This document shows, piece after piece, positions 34,413 to 43,189 of a stretch of DNA of 64,000 nucleotides. The notes beneath the pieces are model-generated. The model saw only the letters and a program-made list of their open reading frames with translations. It was not told the DNA's origin and did not search any database. The number at the start of each line of letters is the position of its first letter. The stretch's first letter is position 1. Both the position numbers and the translations under genes were made by a program. Origin of the DNA: SIG636 sp045592105 (GTDB lineage Bacteria; Bacillota; Clostridia; Oscillospirales; CAG-382); assembly GCA_045592105.1 (NCBI GenBank), contig JAZNUB010000026.1:1-64000 (forward strand). The letters run 5' to 3'.

Positions 34413-35261
34413 TTATATCCCCAGATGATTTTTATATGCCGTGAGAGTGTTTTCCAAAAGCATTGCCCTTGTCATAGGGCCAACACCACCGGGCACGGGC
34501 GTTATGTACGAGGCTTTTTCCGCACAGCTACTGTAATCAACATCACCGCAAAGCCCGTTTTCGCCCCTGTTCATACCTACGTCAACAATAACGGTGCCTT
34601 CCTTTACCATATCACCGTTTACAAGCCCTGCTTTGCCTACCGCTACAACAAGTATATCGGCGCGGCGTGTATGGAAGGCTAAATCCTCCGTGCGGCTGTG
34701 GCATATCGTTACCGTGCCGCCCTTTGACAAAAGCAACAGCCCCATAGGCTTGCCAACTATGTTGCTTCTGCCAACCACAACACATTCCTTACCTGTGATG
34801 TCTATATTATACTCCTCAAGCAAGCGCATTACACCCGCAGGGGTGCAAGGCTTAAAGCCCTCCCTGCCAAGCGTTATACAGCCAACGTTTACTGCGCTGA
34901 ACGCATCCACGTCCTTATCGTGCCTTATATGCTCTGTTACCGCTTTCTCGTCCAAATGCTTAGGCAACGGAAGCTGAACAAGTATACCGTCCACCTCGTT
35001 ATTTGCGTTAAGGCTGTCTATCAAGCCAAGCAGCTCTGCCTGCGAAATGTCTGCCGCCAAGGTATACATAAGGCTTTTTATACCCACGGATACACAGTCG
35101 TTATGCTTATTTCGCACGTAAATCTGCGATGCAGGGTCCTCACCCACAAGCACAACCGCCAAGCACGGACAGCGACCGCCGTTTTTTGTATACTCCTTAA
35201 TCTCTGCCGCAAAGCCATCCTTCATTTTTGCGGCTAATGCTTTACCGTCAAGCTTTATCAT
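34413..35261 (-). CDS. folD: Bifunctional methylenetetrahydrofolate dehydrogenase/cyclohydrolase
   Basis: Interconverts 5,10-methylene-, methenyl- and 10-formyl-tetrahydrofolate; 282 residues. Family marks are the substrate region QIYVRNKHNDC, QLPLPKHLDE, PCTPAGVMRLLEEY and the Rossmann segment VVVGRSNIVGKPMGLLL. The ATG at 35261 follows GGAGG by nine bases and overlaps the end of lgt by 14 bases. It shares folate chemistry with thyX at the other end of the gene string. ThyX needs methylene-tetrahydrofolate, so the link is sensible but not proof of coregulation. Confidence 0.96.
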   Translation of the reverse strand: MIKLDGKALAAKMKDGFAAEIKEYTKNGGRCPCLAVVLVGEDPASQIYVRNKHNDCVSVGIKSLMYTLAADISQAELLGLIDSLNANNEVDGILVQLPLPKHLDEKAVTEHIRHDKDVDAFSAVNVGCITLGREGFKPCTPAGVMRLLEEYNIDITGKECVVVGRSNIVGKPMGLLLLSKGGTVTICHSRTEDLAFHTRRADILVVAVGKAGLVNGDMVKEGTVIVDVGMNRGENGLCGDVDYSSCAEKASYITPVPGGVGPMTRAMLLENTLTAYKNHLGI

Positions 35262-36192
35262 CCTCAACGTCCTCCTCTGCCTTATCTTCTACTTCTGTTT
35301 CTTCATCGTCAGCCTGCGATGCAACGGCTTTTGCACCGAGGAAATCAGCCACCTCGTCCTTTTTTTCGCGCTTGCTAAGCACGATGTACGCCGTTATTGC
35401 CGCCGCGCAGGTTATGAAGCCGAGATATACCATAAGCTTTTGACCGAAAACCAAAAGGCTATCCTCGCGCAAAATTTCTATAAAGCCTCTGCCGAAGCCG
35501 TACCAAGCCACGTATAGCAGGAATATCTGCCCATCAAACTTTTTCTTCTTATATATAATGTTGATTATAACAAAGCCCAAAGCGTTCCACAACGATTCAT
35601 AAAGGAAGGTAGGATGCGTTACGTATGTGCGGGTATACGGCTCACCAACACCGTTTTCATAAGTGTTTTCAAGCACCATACGCCAAGGAAGCTTTTCAAC
35701 CCCAAAGCCTTCACCAAACGCCTCGCCGTTCATAAAGTTGCCCCATCTGCCTATAACCTGCCCAAGCATTACCGCAGGGCTTATAGCATCAAGGAACTTA
35801 AGCGTTGACAGGTGCTTTAGCTTTGTATACACCAAAAACGTTGCGGCGCCAAAGATAATTGCACCGTAGATAGCCAAACCACCCTCGCGGATGTTTATCA
35901 TATCCATAAAGCCGTCATAGTTATCAAGGTTGGTAACAACGTATAAAAACCTTGCGCCAACTATTGCTATCGGCACTGCCAACAGGGTTAGGTTTAATAT
36001 ATCGTCCTCCAAAAGTTGCTCTTTAAGCTTTGCGTGGCGGTAGAAATATATAAAGGAAAGAATAATACCCGTGCAGATTATAAGCGCATACCATCTTATT
36101 TCGAAGCCAAACACCTCGAAAGCAACAGGCTTTACGTCAAAGCCCTTTTCAAACCCTAAGCCGGGAAAGCTTACGTGAACGTTAGTTGTCAT
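35248..36192 (-). CDS. lgt: Prolipoprotein diacylglyceryl transferase
   Basis: Transfers diacylglycerol to the lipobox cysteine of prelipoproteins in the membrane; 314 residues with about seven hydrophobic segments. The signature GRWGNFMNGE is at 148-157 and HPTFLYES lies near 203. A 35-residue acidic cytosolic tail (from about 280, ending EEDVEDDKA) is longer than in most relatives. Its start overlaps the stop of the upstream M16 gene by one base. Two lipoproteins encoded at 49252-52023 would be its substrates. Confidence 0.97.
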   Translation of the reverse strand: MTTNVHVSFPGLGFEKGFDVKPVAFEVFGFEIRWYALIICTGIILSFIYFYRHAKLKEQLLEDDILNLTLLAVPIAIVGARFLYVVTNLDNYDGFMDMINIREGGLAIYGAIIFGAATFLVYTKLKHLSTLKFLDAISPAVMLGQVIGRWGNFMNGEAFGEGFGVEKLPWRMVLENTYENGVGEPYTRTYVTHPTFLYESLWNALGFVIINIIYKKKKFDGQIFLLYVAWYGFGRGFIEILREDSLLVFGQKLMVYLGFITCAAAITAYIVLSKREKKDEVADFLGAKAVASQADDEETEVEDKAEEDVEDDKA

Positions 36193-37472
36193 TACTCTTC
36201 CTCCTTATCGTATATAACGGAAAACGCCATACGCTCGGTATCATACGCGCTACAAAAGCGCGCCTTAACAGCTTCATAGCTTGCGTTGCGAAGCTTATCC
36301 GTATATTCCAAAACGTCGCCACCGTCAAAAACGAAGCTAATAAGTGCCGATGCCGTACCCTCGGTGCTGTTGAAGGTATCAAGTGCAGATGCGTAGCACA
36401 CTTTTTTAGCGCGCTCAAACTCTTCGGGCGTGCAAAAGCTTTCTTTCCTGTGCCGTATCTCCTCTAAAGTCTTTAAATAAAGCCTTTCGGGGTCAGGCGT
36501 GGAGCCGCAAAGCATTATATAGCTTGTGCCGCGCTCACAGCTGAAATCAGCAGAAAACCTATCGCCAAGCAGACCCTCCTCGTAACAGCGGTTATAAAAC
36601 TCACCGCTTTTTCCGAACACAAGCTGCAATATTATCTCGTTTTCCGCACACGCCTGTATACGTTCATCACCTATTTGCAAGTCATCGCACTTAATGCCTA
36701 TGGCAAACAGCGGCGCGGCAACGTCCATAAAGCTTTCAACGCGCTTTTTGCAGATATCCTTTGGCTCGTTACAGCCAACGCGCTTTACATCCCCCTTTTG
36801 AAGCGGTTTAAGATACTTTCTTACGATATCCTCCACCTCATCGGGCGCTACGTCACCACAAACGCAAAGCACCATATTTTCTGCCGTATAGAACATACGG
36901 TGCGTATCGTACAAAAGCTGTGGAGTAACTACCGCCACAGAGCTTTCAGTACCCGCAGGGTCTGCCTTTATCGTGTCCTTATGATACAACGCCTCCAAAA
37001 GCGAAAAGTGCATCTTCCAATACGGGTCGTCCTTATACATACGGATCTCTTGGTTTATTATAGACTTTTCCTTTTCCACGGATTGCTGTGTAAAATGCGG
37101 CACGGTTACCACGTTTAAAAGCAATTTGAGGTTGCTTTCAAAATTATCCGTACACGAAAACATATAGCAGGTTTTCGATGCCGCAGTATAGGCGTTAGCG
37201 TTAGCACCGTTTAACGAAAACTGCTCAAACGCATCGGAGCCATCCTCGTTTTCAAACATCTTATGCTCCAAAAAATGAGCAATGCCCGAGGGAAGCTCTG
37301 TTTCAACGCCGTTATAGATGCACATAGTATCGGCAGAGCCGAAATCCACACCCAAAACAGCGTATATAGTGGAGGATAGCTTTTTGGGTGCAACGTACAC
37401 CCTTAGCCCATCCACGGTGAATTTATAATACTTTTCGCCTATCGCTTTGTTCTCTATTAATTCATAGCTCAC
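36192..37472 (-). CDS. M16 family metallopeptidase, catalytic-type (YmfH-like)
   Basis: A 426-residue M16 (pitrilysin-class) protein with the inverted zinc motif HFLEH at residues 66-70 and a distal glutamate E142 in NQEIRMYKDD, so the active site is complete. The fold has the two-half structure of the family. It overlaps the upstream partner by four bases (ATGA). Together the two resemble the YmfF/YmfH pair of Bacillus, where one subunit is catalytic and the other is not. The substrate is unknown. Confidence 0.92.
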   Translation of the reverse strand: MSYELIENKAIGEKYYKFTVDGLRVYVAPKKLSSTIYAVLGVDFGSADTMCIYNGVETELPSGIAHFLEHKMFENEDGSDAFEQFSLNGANANAYTAASKTCYMFSCTDNFESNLKLLLNVVTVPHFTQQSVEKEKSIINQEIRMYKDDPYWKMHFSLLEALYHKDTIKADPAGTESSVAVVTPQLLYDTHRMFYTAENMVLCVCGDVAPDEVEDIVRKYLKPLQKGDVKRVGCNEPKDICKKRVESFMDVAAPLFAIGIKCDDLQIGDERIQACAENEIILQLVFGKSGEFYNRCYEEGLLGDRFSADFSCERGTSYIMLCGSTPDPERLYLKTLEEIRHRKESFCTPEEFERAKKVCYASALDTFNSTEGTASALISFVFDGGDVLEYTDKLRNASYEAVKARFCSAYDTERMAFSVIYDKEEE

Positions 37473-38743
37473 GCTTCACCACACTCCTTACCTAAGAGCA
37501 TATAAAACGTATCTGCCGTAAGTGTGCGTGCGGCGGCGGCTATGTCGTTTTCATTAACCAATTCTATTTTTTTAGCCATTTCTTCGGGGGTTATGCTAAG
37601 CCCCAAGCCCTTGCGGGTAGAATACCAGCCAATCATAGCACCGGGGCTATCGTAAATCTCCTTGTAAGCAGTAAGCGCGGCTGCCTTTGCAGATGCTATC
37701 TCGCCCTCGCTTATCACGCCGTTTTTCAAATCGTCTATTTGCTGTAATATAGCATCTTCAGCCTTTTCGCGGTCACAAGCGTCTATCCCCGCCGATATCG
37801 TTAATATCCCCTTCACGCCATCAAGCATAGGGGTACAGTAATAGCAAAGCCCAAGCTTTTCCCTAACATTTGCAAAAAGCTTGCCGCTGGGCGAGCCTAA
37901 TATATCACAAGCCATAAGCATTGCCGCATAGTTGCCCGCATCTATGGTTACGGGTGTGCGGAACGCCATACAAAGCTTGCTTTGAACGGCACTTGCCTGC
38001 TCCGTAACACGCCTTACCGTGCCGCACGCGGCTTTTACTTCGGTTTTGTAAAGCGCATTTTCTCGCGGTGCAAACGACAAATAACGCTTGCAATACTCCG
38101 CAACAGTTCCAGCATCGGTATTACCAACGAAATAAATACTAACGGGTGCGGTTTTCAAAAGCTCGTCATAGCACCCCTTCAAGGCTTTGCCGTTTATGCC
38201 TTCAAGCACCTCCGTTTCACCAACGGCGGAAACGGAATAAGCTTCTTTAGCGCACATAGCGCGAATGCACCTGTTAAGCGCGTAACGCGCCTTATCCTCT
38301 TTTAAGGACTCTATCTCTTCTCTAAGATTTTTCTTTTCTGATTCTACAACGTAATACGGAAAAACCCCATCCTCAAGCAAGGGCTTAAAAATCATACAGC
38401 CCAAAAGCCGCATAGCACCCGCAAGCACGTCGGCACCGTCATAGGTGTAGGCGTTTTCTATACACGAAAGCTTAAAGCAAACGTTCTGCACCTCGCCGGA
38501 CTTTGCAACATAAGCATCCAAATCCGCCGCATAAAGCTCCTCAAGTGCGATATTAAAGCTTTTAAGCGTTGGAAACTCCTCACAGCAACGGCTAAGCACG
38601 TTGGTAAGCAAGGAATAATGCGTTGCCGTTTCTGCCTTTAGAGGAACGCTAAGCTTTACCACCATTAAATTGGATTTAAATCTTTCCGTAGGCAGTACCG
38701 TAAGGCTAACGCCCTCACAGATACTGCGGTTTTCTATTACCAT
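37469..38743 (-). CDS. M16 family protein without zinc motif (YmfF-like)
   Basis: A 424-residue M16 relative. The region that should hold HxxEH reads LLTNVLSRCCEEFPTL instead, so the zinc ligands are missing and it is probably the non-catalytic partner of the next gene. The C-terminal half keeps typical M16 features (GSPSGKLFANVREKLGLCYY). Start at 38743 with an AAAAGG site nine bases upstream, 18 bases after ispF. Four-base overlap with the catalytic partner favours an equimolar complex. Confidence 0.88.
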   Translation of the reverse strand: MVIENRSICEGVSLTVLPTERFKSNLMVVKLSVPLKAETATHYSLLTNVLSRCCEEFPTLKSFNIALEELYAADLDAYVAKSGEVQNVCFKLSCIENAYTYDGADVLAGAMRLLGCMIFKPLLEDGVFPYYVVESEKKNLREEIESLKEDKARYALNRCIRAMCAKEAYSVSAVGETEVLEGINGKALKGCYDELLKTAPVSIYFVGNTDAGTVAEYCKRYLSFAPRENALYKTEVKAACGTVRRVTEQASAVQSKLCMAFRTPVTIDAGNYAAMLMACDILGSPSGKLFANVREKLGLCYYCTPMLDGVKGILTISAGIDACDREKAEDAILQQIDDLKNGVISEGEIASAKAAALTAYKEIYDSPGAMIGWYSTRKGLGLSITPEEMAKKIELVNENDIAAAARTLTADTFYMLLGKECGEA

Positions 38744-38761
38744 TAATTAAACCTTTTGCCT

Positions 38762-39235
38762 TTACAGTTTTTCTATCAAACAAACGGCGTGCGCCGCTAT
38801 ACCAAGCTTTTGCCCCGTGAAGCCCAAATGCTCCTCCGTGGTGGCTTTAACGCTAACCGCGCCCAAATCCGCGCCCAATGCGGCGGCTATATTAGCGCGC
38901 ATAGCTTCAATATGGGGTGCTAAACGCGGGCTTTGCGCTATAATCGTGCTGTCCACATTTTCAACACGCCAGCCGTTTTCTTTAAGCAACAACGCAACCT
39001 GCTCAAGCAACAGCAGGCTGGATATGCCCTTGTATCGCTCATCGCTATCAGGAAAGTGCTTGCCGATATCGCCAAGCGCCGCGGCGCCAAGCAAAGCATC
39101 ACTTATTGCGTGCAGCAAAACGTCCGCATCGGAATGCCCTAAAAGCCCCTTTTCGTGCGGGATATCCACGCCGCCTATTATAAGCCTTCTGTTTTCTGCA
39201 AGCGCGTGCACATCGTACCCGTGGCCTATCCTCAT
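38762..39235 (-). CDS. ispF: 2-C-methyl-D-erythritol 2,4-cyclodiphosphate synthase
   Basis: Fifth enzyme of the MEP isoprenoid pathway, 157 residues. The metal ligands D8 and H10 (GYDVHALA) and H42 (HSDADVLLHAI) are in place, and TTEEHLGFTG near the C terminus is the family loop. Its start overlaps the ispD stop by four bases (ATGA). The two enzymes are often neighbours or fused. Confidence 0.97.
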   Translation of the reverse strand: MRIGHGYDVHALAENRRLIIGGVDIPHEKGLLGHSDADVLLHAISDALLGAAALGDIGKHFPDSDERYKGISSLLLLEQVALLLKENGWRVENVDSTIIAQSPRLAPHIEAMRANIAAALGADLGAVSVKATTEEHLGFTGQKLGIAAHAVCLIEKL

Positions 39236-39933
39236 TGCTGCTCCTTCCTACGCCTAAGCTCTATATACCGCGCGGTATACACATCCTCCACAGAGGTAAG
39301 CTTTAGGTTGCTTTTATCCGTTTCCACATACTGCACCTTAAAGCCCGCATGCTCTACGATAGCAGTATCATCGGTTGTATAAAACTCATCCTTCTTGGCA
39401 AGTGCCGCGCTTATGTTGTATAGCTTTGTCTCAAACACCTGCGGCGTTTGCACCGCAAACAGCTTTTTACGCTCCGGCGTGTAAACCGTGCCGTTTTCGC
39501 TGTTCACATATTTTATTGTATCCGTTACGGGTGTGCAAGCGGTTGCGGCACCCTTTTCAACAGCGGCAGAAACCACCGCGCTTATAATTTCGGGCGTTAC
39601 AAGCGGACGCGCACAATCGTGCATACAGTAGAACTTGCATTTTTTGCTTGTTGCCTTCACACCGTTGCTTACAGATTCCGCACGCGTACTGCCGCCAAGC
39701 ACAAACCTTATGGGCTTTGAATTAAAAAAGGCGCTTTCCGCCTCAAGCTCCTTAACGTCACGGCAAACAACAACCACCTCGTCAATACAGTCCGCCGCGG
39801 CAAACGCCTCCAGCACCATACGATAAGCAGTTTTCTCGCCTATTTTTATAAGTGCTTTATTAACACCGCCCATGCGGGTGCCGTTACCGGCACCCACAAT
39901 TATAGCGGAAACATACGGCCTATCAGCCTTCAT
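39232..39933 (-). CDS. ispD: 2-C-methyl-D-erythritol 4-phosphate cytidylyltransferase
   Basis: Third enzyme of the MEP pathway, 233 residues. The nucleotide-binding loop is VGAGNGTRMGG (residues 13-23), followed by K for the CTP phosphates (NKALI); HDCARPLV and DTAIVEHAG are further family marks. The ATG at 39933 lies inside the last codons of the oxidoreductase gamma gene (11-base overlap). A TTG two codons upstream is possible. No strong ribosome binding site is visible, so translation is probably coupled. Confidence 0.95.
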   Translation of the reverse strand: MKADRPYVSAIIVGAGNGTRMGGVNKALIKIGEKTAYRMVLEAFAAADCIDEVVVVCRDVKELEAESAFFNSKPIRFVLGGSTRAESVSNGVKATSKKCKFYCMHDCARPLVTPEIISAVVSAAVEKGAATACTPVTDTIKYVNSENGTVYTPERKKLFAVQTPQVFETKLYNISAALAKKDEFYTTDDTAIVEHAGFKVQYVETDKSNLKLTSVEDVYTARYIELRRRKEQQ

Positions 39934-40456
39934 AGCCAAAGCCTATCTCAAGCGCCTTGCGGTTTACCTCTGCAAGGTGCGCCTTGGAAGCGGGGATACC
40001 CGAGTTAAGAGATTCCTTAAAATACTCCTCGGTAAACAAGCCCGTTTTCTTAACGATATAGCCAAGCATAATAACGTTTGCCATACCCGTTAGGTCGTTT
40101 TCGTTGGCAAGCTCGGTTGCGGGGATATAAAAAGACTGTATATCCTCCCTCTCCGACTTTTTGCTTACCAAAGAGCTGTCCACAAACAGCATACCGCCCT
40201 TAACAACCTTGCTTTCAAACTTATCAAAGGAGGGGGTGTTAAACGCCAAAAGTATATCGGGCTTAGTAACAAGCGGGCTACCAATAGGCTCGTCCTCAAC
40301 GATAACGCTGCAGTTACAAGTGCCGCCTCTCATTTCGGGGCCGTAGGACGGAAGCCAGCTAACATATTTACCGCTTCTCATACCTGCAAGCACTATCTGC
40401 TTGCCTGCAAAAAGTATACCCTGACCGCCAAAGCCAGCAAGCAAAATATTACTCAT
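39923..40456 (-). CDS. 2-oxoacid:ferredoxin oxidoreductase, gamma subunit
   Basis: The 177-residue gamma subunit. AGFGGQGILFAGKQIVLAGM at the N terminus is the typical start of this subunit, then SYGPEMRGGTCNCSVIVEDE. The complex converts a 2-oxoacid and CoA to acyl-CoA and CO2 and reduces ferredoxin. It overlaps the beta gene by eight bases and ispD by eleven. Together the four subunits look more like the branched-chain (Vor) or 2-oxoglutarate (Kor) type than pyruvate:ferredoxin oxidoreductase, which is usually one long chain in Clostridia. Confidence 0.92.
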   Translation of the reverse strand: MSNILLAGFGGQGILFAGKQIVLAGMRSGKYVSWLPSYGPEMRGGTCNCSVIVEDEPIGSPLVTKPDILLAFNTPSFDKFESKVVKGGMLFVDSSLVSKKSEREDIQSFYIPATELANENDLTGMANVIMLGYIVKKTGLFTEEYFKESLNSGIPASKAHLAEVNRKALEIGFGYEG

Positions 40457-41204
40457 TACCTTCAGCCTCCTTCGTGATGTCCTTATAAACGCCTAAAGGA
40501 TAATGCTCCATCATATTCTCGCGGAGCCAATCAATAGCCTTTTCGGGAGAAAGACCCCAGTTTGTGGGGCAGGTGGAAAGCACTTCAACAATGCTTAAGC
40601 CCTGCTTGTTCTTCTGTACCTCAAAGGCTTTTCTTATAGCCTTCTTTGCGTTGCGAACGTTCTTAACACAGTCCACAGCAACGCGTTCTGCATAAGCAGT
40701 ACCGTCAAGAGTGGAAAGCATCTCTACAACGCGGATGGGGTTGCCCTGTATCTCCTTCTTTCTGCCGTAAGGAGAGGTGGTTGTTACCTGACCAAGCAAG
40801 GTGGTAGGTGCCATCTGGCCGCCTGTCATACCGTAGATTGCGTTGTTTATGAATATAATGGTTATATTCTCGCCTCTTGTGCCAACGTGAACGGTTTCAG
40901 CCGTACCGATAGCGGCAAGGTCACCGTCCCCCTGATAGGTGAACACAAAATGATCGGGATGGCTACGCTTAACGCCCGTTGCAACAGCGGGTGCGCGCCC
41001 GTGGGGGGACTGTATCATATCACAGCCAAAATAATCGTAGGAGAAAACGGAGCATCCTACGGAAGCGATACCAACCGTTTCACCCTCTATACCCATTTCG
41101 TCTATAACCTCTGCCACAAGCCTGTGTACTATACCGTGAGTACAGCCGGGGCAATAATGGAAAGGTGCGTTTGTTAGTGCCTTAGGCTTTTCAAATACTA
41201 CCAT
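40449..41204 (-). CDS. 2-oxoacid:ferredoxin oxidoreductase, beta (TPP) subunit
   Basis: The 251-residue thiamine-diphosphate subunit. FHYCPGCTHGIVHRL at the N terminus and the TPP-binding GDGDLAAIGTAETVH followed by NNAIYGMTGGQMAPTT are diagnostic. Its start overlaps the alpha stop by one base. Substrate choice (2-oxoisovalerate versus 2-oxoglutarate) cannot be fixed from this subunit by eye. Confidence 0.94.
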   Translation of the reverse strand: MVVFEKPKALTNAPFHYCPGCTHGIVHRLVAEVIDEMGIEGETVGIASVGCSVFSYDYFGCDMIQSPHGRAPAVATGVKRSHPDHFVFTYQGDGDLAAIGTAETVHVGTRGENITIIFINNAIYGMTGGQMAPTTLLGQVTTTSPYGRKKEIQGNPIRVVEMLSTLDGTAYAERVAVDCVKNVRNAKKAIRKAFEVQKNKQGLSIVEVLSTCPTNWGLSPEKAIDWLRENMMEHYPLGVYKDITKEAEGNE

Positions 41205-42268
41205 TAGTTAGCACCTCCGTTCATCTCTTCAATCTTTGCAAGTATTTCATCGGGCGTGGGGATAACGCCGCCGGTTCTGCCGAAGAACTCCACAGGCTTC
41301 TTACAGCTTGTTGCCACCTTAACATCGTCCACCATCTGGCCCATATTCATTTCTACAACCAAGAACTTGCTAACCTTGTCAGCCAAAGCTGCAAGCTGCT
41401 TCTTGGGGTACGGCCAAAGGGTTATGGGGCGGAAAAGACCTGCCTTTATGCCCTTTTCCCTTGCGGCTTTAACTGCGGTTTTAGCTATTCTTGCGGTGAT
41501 ACCGTAAGCTACGATACAAATCTCTGCATCCTCGGTCATATACTCGTCAAACATAACCTCGTTTTCTTCTATTGCCTTGTATCTTTCATAACGGTCAAGC
41601 ACGGTTTTCTCCAAAACCTCGGGGCTGATATAAAGGGAATTTACAACGTTGTGTGTGCGCTTGTTGCCGTGGCCGCAAGCAGCCCACGTTTTTTCGGGAA
41701 GAACGCGTTCCTTCTTCGCTTCGAAATCAACAGGCTCCATCATCTGGCCCAAAGCACCGTCTGCAAGAAGCATAACGGGGCTACGGTAGATATCTGCAAG
41801 GTCAAACGCCTCACCCATAAGGGTTGCTATCTCCTGAACGTAGGCAGGTGCAAGCACGATAAAGTGCTGGTCACCGTGGCCTAACGCCTTGGTTGCCTGC
41901 AAATAGTCGGACTGTGCGGGCTGTATACCGCCAAGACCGGGACCGCCACGCTGAACGTTTACGATAACGCAGGGCAGGTCAGAGCCGATTATGTAGGAAA
42001 TACCTTCGCTTTTAAGGCTTACCCCCGGGGAAGAAGAAGAGGTGAACGCACGCTCTCCGGATGCGGTGCAGCCGAGAACCATATTTATAGCGGAAACCTC
42101 GCTTTCAGCCTGCAAGCAAAGACCGCCAACCTTGGGCATTTTCTTTGCAAGGTATTCGGAAAGCTCCGTTTGGGGAGTTATGGGATAACCGAAGAAATAA
42201 CGGCAGCCTGCGCGTATAGCGGCTTCACCGATAACCTCGTTGCCCTTCATAAGCATTTTTTCAGCCAT
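41204..42268 (-). CDS. 2-oxoacid:ferredoxin oxidoreductase, alpha subunit (VorB-like)
   Basis: The 354-residue alpha subunit. GNEVIGEAAIRAGCRYFFGY followed by PITPQTELSEY is the pattern of proteins usually called VorB (3-methyl-2-oxobutanoate oxidoreductase), and VNVQRGGPGLGGIQPAQSD is the family loop. The CoA- and TPP-facing residues look intact. It overlaps the delta and beta genes by one base each. The Vor assignment is family knowledge and remains less sure than the enzyme class. Confidence 0.92.
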   Translation of the reverse strand: MAEKMLMKGNEVIGEAAIRAGCRYFFGYPITPQTELSEYLAKKMPKVGGLCLQAESEVSAINMVLGCTASGERAFTSSSSPGVSLKSEGISYIIGSDLPCVIVNVQRGGPGLGGIQPAQSDYLQATKALGHGDQHFIVLAPAYVQEIATLMGEAFDLADIYRSPVMLLADGALGQMMEPVDFEAKKERVLPEKTWAACGHGNKRTHNVVNSLYISPEVLEKTVLDRYERYKAIEENEVMFDEYMTEDAEICIVAYGITARIAKTAVKAAREKGIKAGLFRPITLWPYPKKQLAALADKVSKFLVVEMNMGQMVDDVKVATSCKKPVEFFGRTGGVIPTPDEILAKIEEMNGGAN

Positions 42269-42486
42269 TATTCTTCACATCCTTTCTCTACGGTGATAAC
42301 AACGTCGGGACACATGGTAGCACACATAGCACAAGCAATGCACTGTGCCGCGTCCGTTACGTGTGCGGGGTGGTAGCCCTTTGCATTAAGCACAGCCACG
42401 TTTAGCGCAACTATGTGCTTGGGGCAGGCGCTTACGCAAAGCCCACAGCCCTTACAAAGGTCAGTTTTAAAGCTTACCCTATTCAT
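42268..42486 (-). CDS. 2-oxoacid:ferredoxin oxidoreductase, delta (2x[4Fe-4S]) subunit
   Basis: A 72-residue bacterial-type ferredoxin with two CxxCxxCxxxC(P) clusters: C11, C14, C17, C21 and C49, C52, C55, C59. It passes electrons from the TPP site to free ferredoxin. First gene of the delta-alpha-beta-gamma set, with an AAAGGAAG site and a one-base overlap with alpha. Confidence 0.95.
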   Translation of the reverse strand: MNRVSFKTDLCKGCGLCVSACPKHIVALNVAVLNAKGYHPAHVTDAAQCIACAMCATMCPDVVITVEKGCEE

Positions 42487-42526
42487 TCTAAGCTTCCTTT
42501 CTTTATAAGAAAATTTTTATATTCTT

Positions 42527-43186
42527 TTAAAACAACTGTTTTGTAGCGTTGTCCATAAGAAACAAATCGTTAATTGCAAGGTTCCCAACGCTTCTGAAAA
42601 CGGTGTTGGCAATAACGGGTATTCCCGTTCTTTCGCCTAACTGAAGGCACTTTTCATAGCCCTTCTCTACCGTTTGCGCGGTGGTTTCCTCTCCTAAATT
42701 GCTGTTGTTTACGATGCCGCTTATTTTAAGGCCGGACATCGCCTCTATATACTCAACCGACTGCACCGCTTCCTCTATCTCCGAAATAAGCGGGCGGCAA
42801 GCGTTGTATACGTAAATCATATCGTAGCCGTTTTCGATAAACCTATCCCTATATACCGAGAGGGCGATAGCGCCATCGTCGCCGCCAACGTCTATAATAC
42901 AAAGCTCGTCGCTTACGAAAACAGACTGAAACTCCGCCGGAATAGACGGTATATCAACGTTGGTGTTGGCAAACTGCGGTATTATACAGCGCACACCCAA
43001 AGCGTTAAGCTCCTCCTTATTATCCGCAGATCGGAAATAGGGGTTTACCACGTCAAAATCAGCAATGCAAACGCGCTTACCCGCCTTTGCCGCCGCTGCC
43101 GCAAGGTTTACCGCCACGTTGGTTTTGCCTGCGCCGTAGTGGCCGCATATTATTACCAATCGTTTATTAATTTTTTCTAAAAGCAT
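42527..43186 (-). CDS. MinD/ParA-like P-loop ATPase of unknown role
   Basis: A 219-residue P-loop ATPase. GHYGAGKTNVAVNLA (residues 15-29) is a deviant-Walker-like loop without the signature lysine at its start, IADFDVVNPYFRSAD is switch I-like, and IIDVGGDDGA is the Walker B region. It lacks the CxxC of Mrp/NBP35 iron-sulfur carriers. It lies three bases after the U32 gene and 40 before the oxidoreductase. The closeness to a ferredoxin-dependent enzyme suggests a maturation or assembly role, but that is inference. Confidence 0.8.
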   Translation of the reverse strand: MLLEKINKRLVIICGHYGAGKTNVAVNLAAAAAKAGKRVCIADFDVVNPYFRSADNKEELNALGVRCIIPQFANTNVDIPSIPAEFQSVFVSDELCIIDVGGDDGAIALSVYRDRFIENGYDMIYVYNACRPLISEIEEAVQSVEYIEAMSGLKISGIVNNSNLGEETTAQTVEKGYEKCLQLGERTGIPVIANTVFRSVGNLAINDLFLMDNATKQLF

Positions 43187-43189
43187 AGC

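Noticed and set aside
42527..43186. A chromosome partition (ParA/ParB) locus.
   Set aside because: There is no ParB gene or parS-like repeat near the ATPase, and the gene is embedded in a metabolic string.
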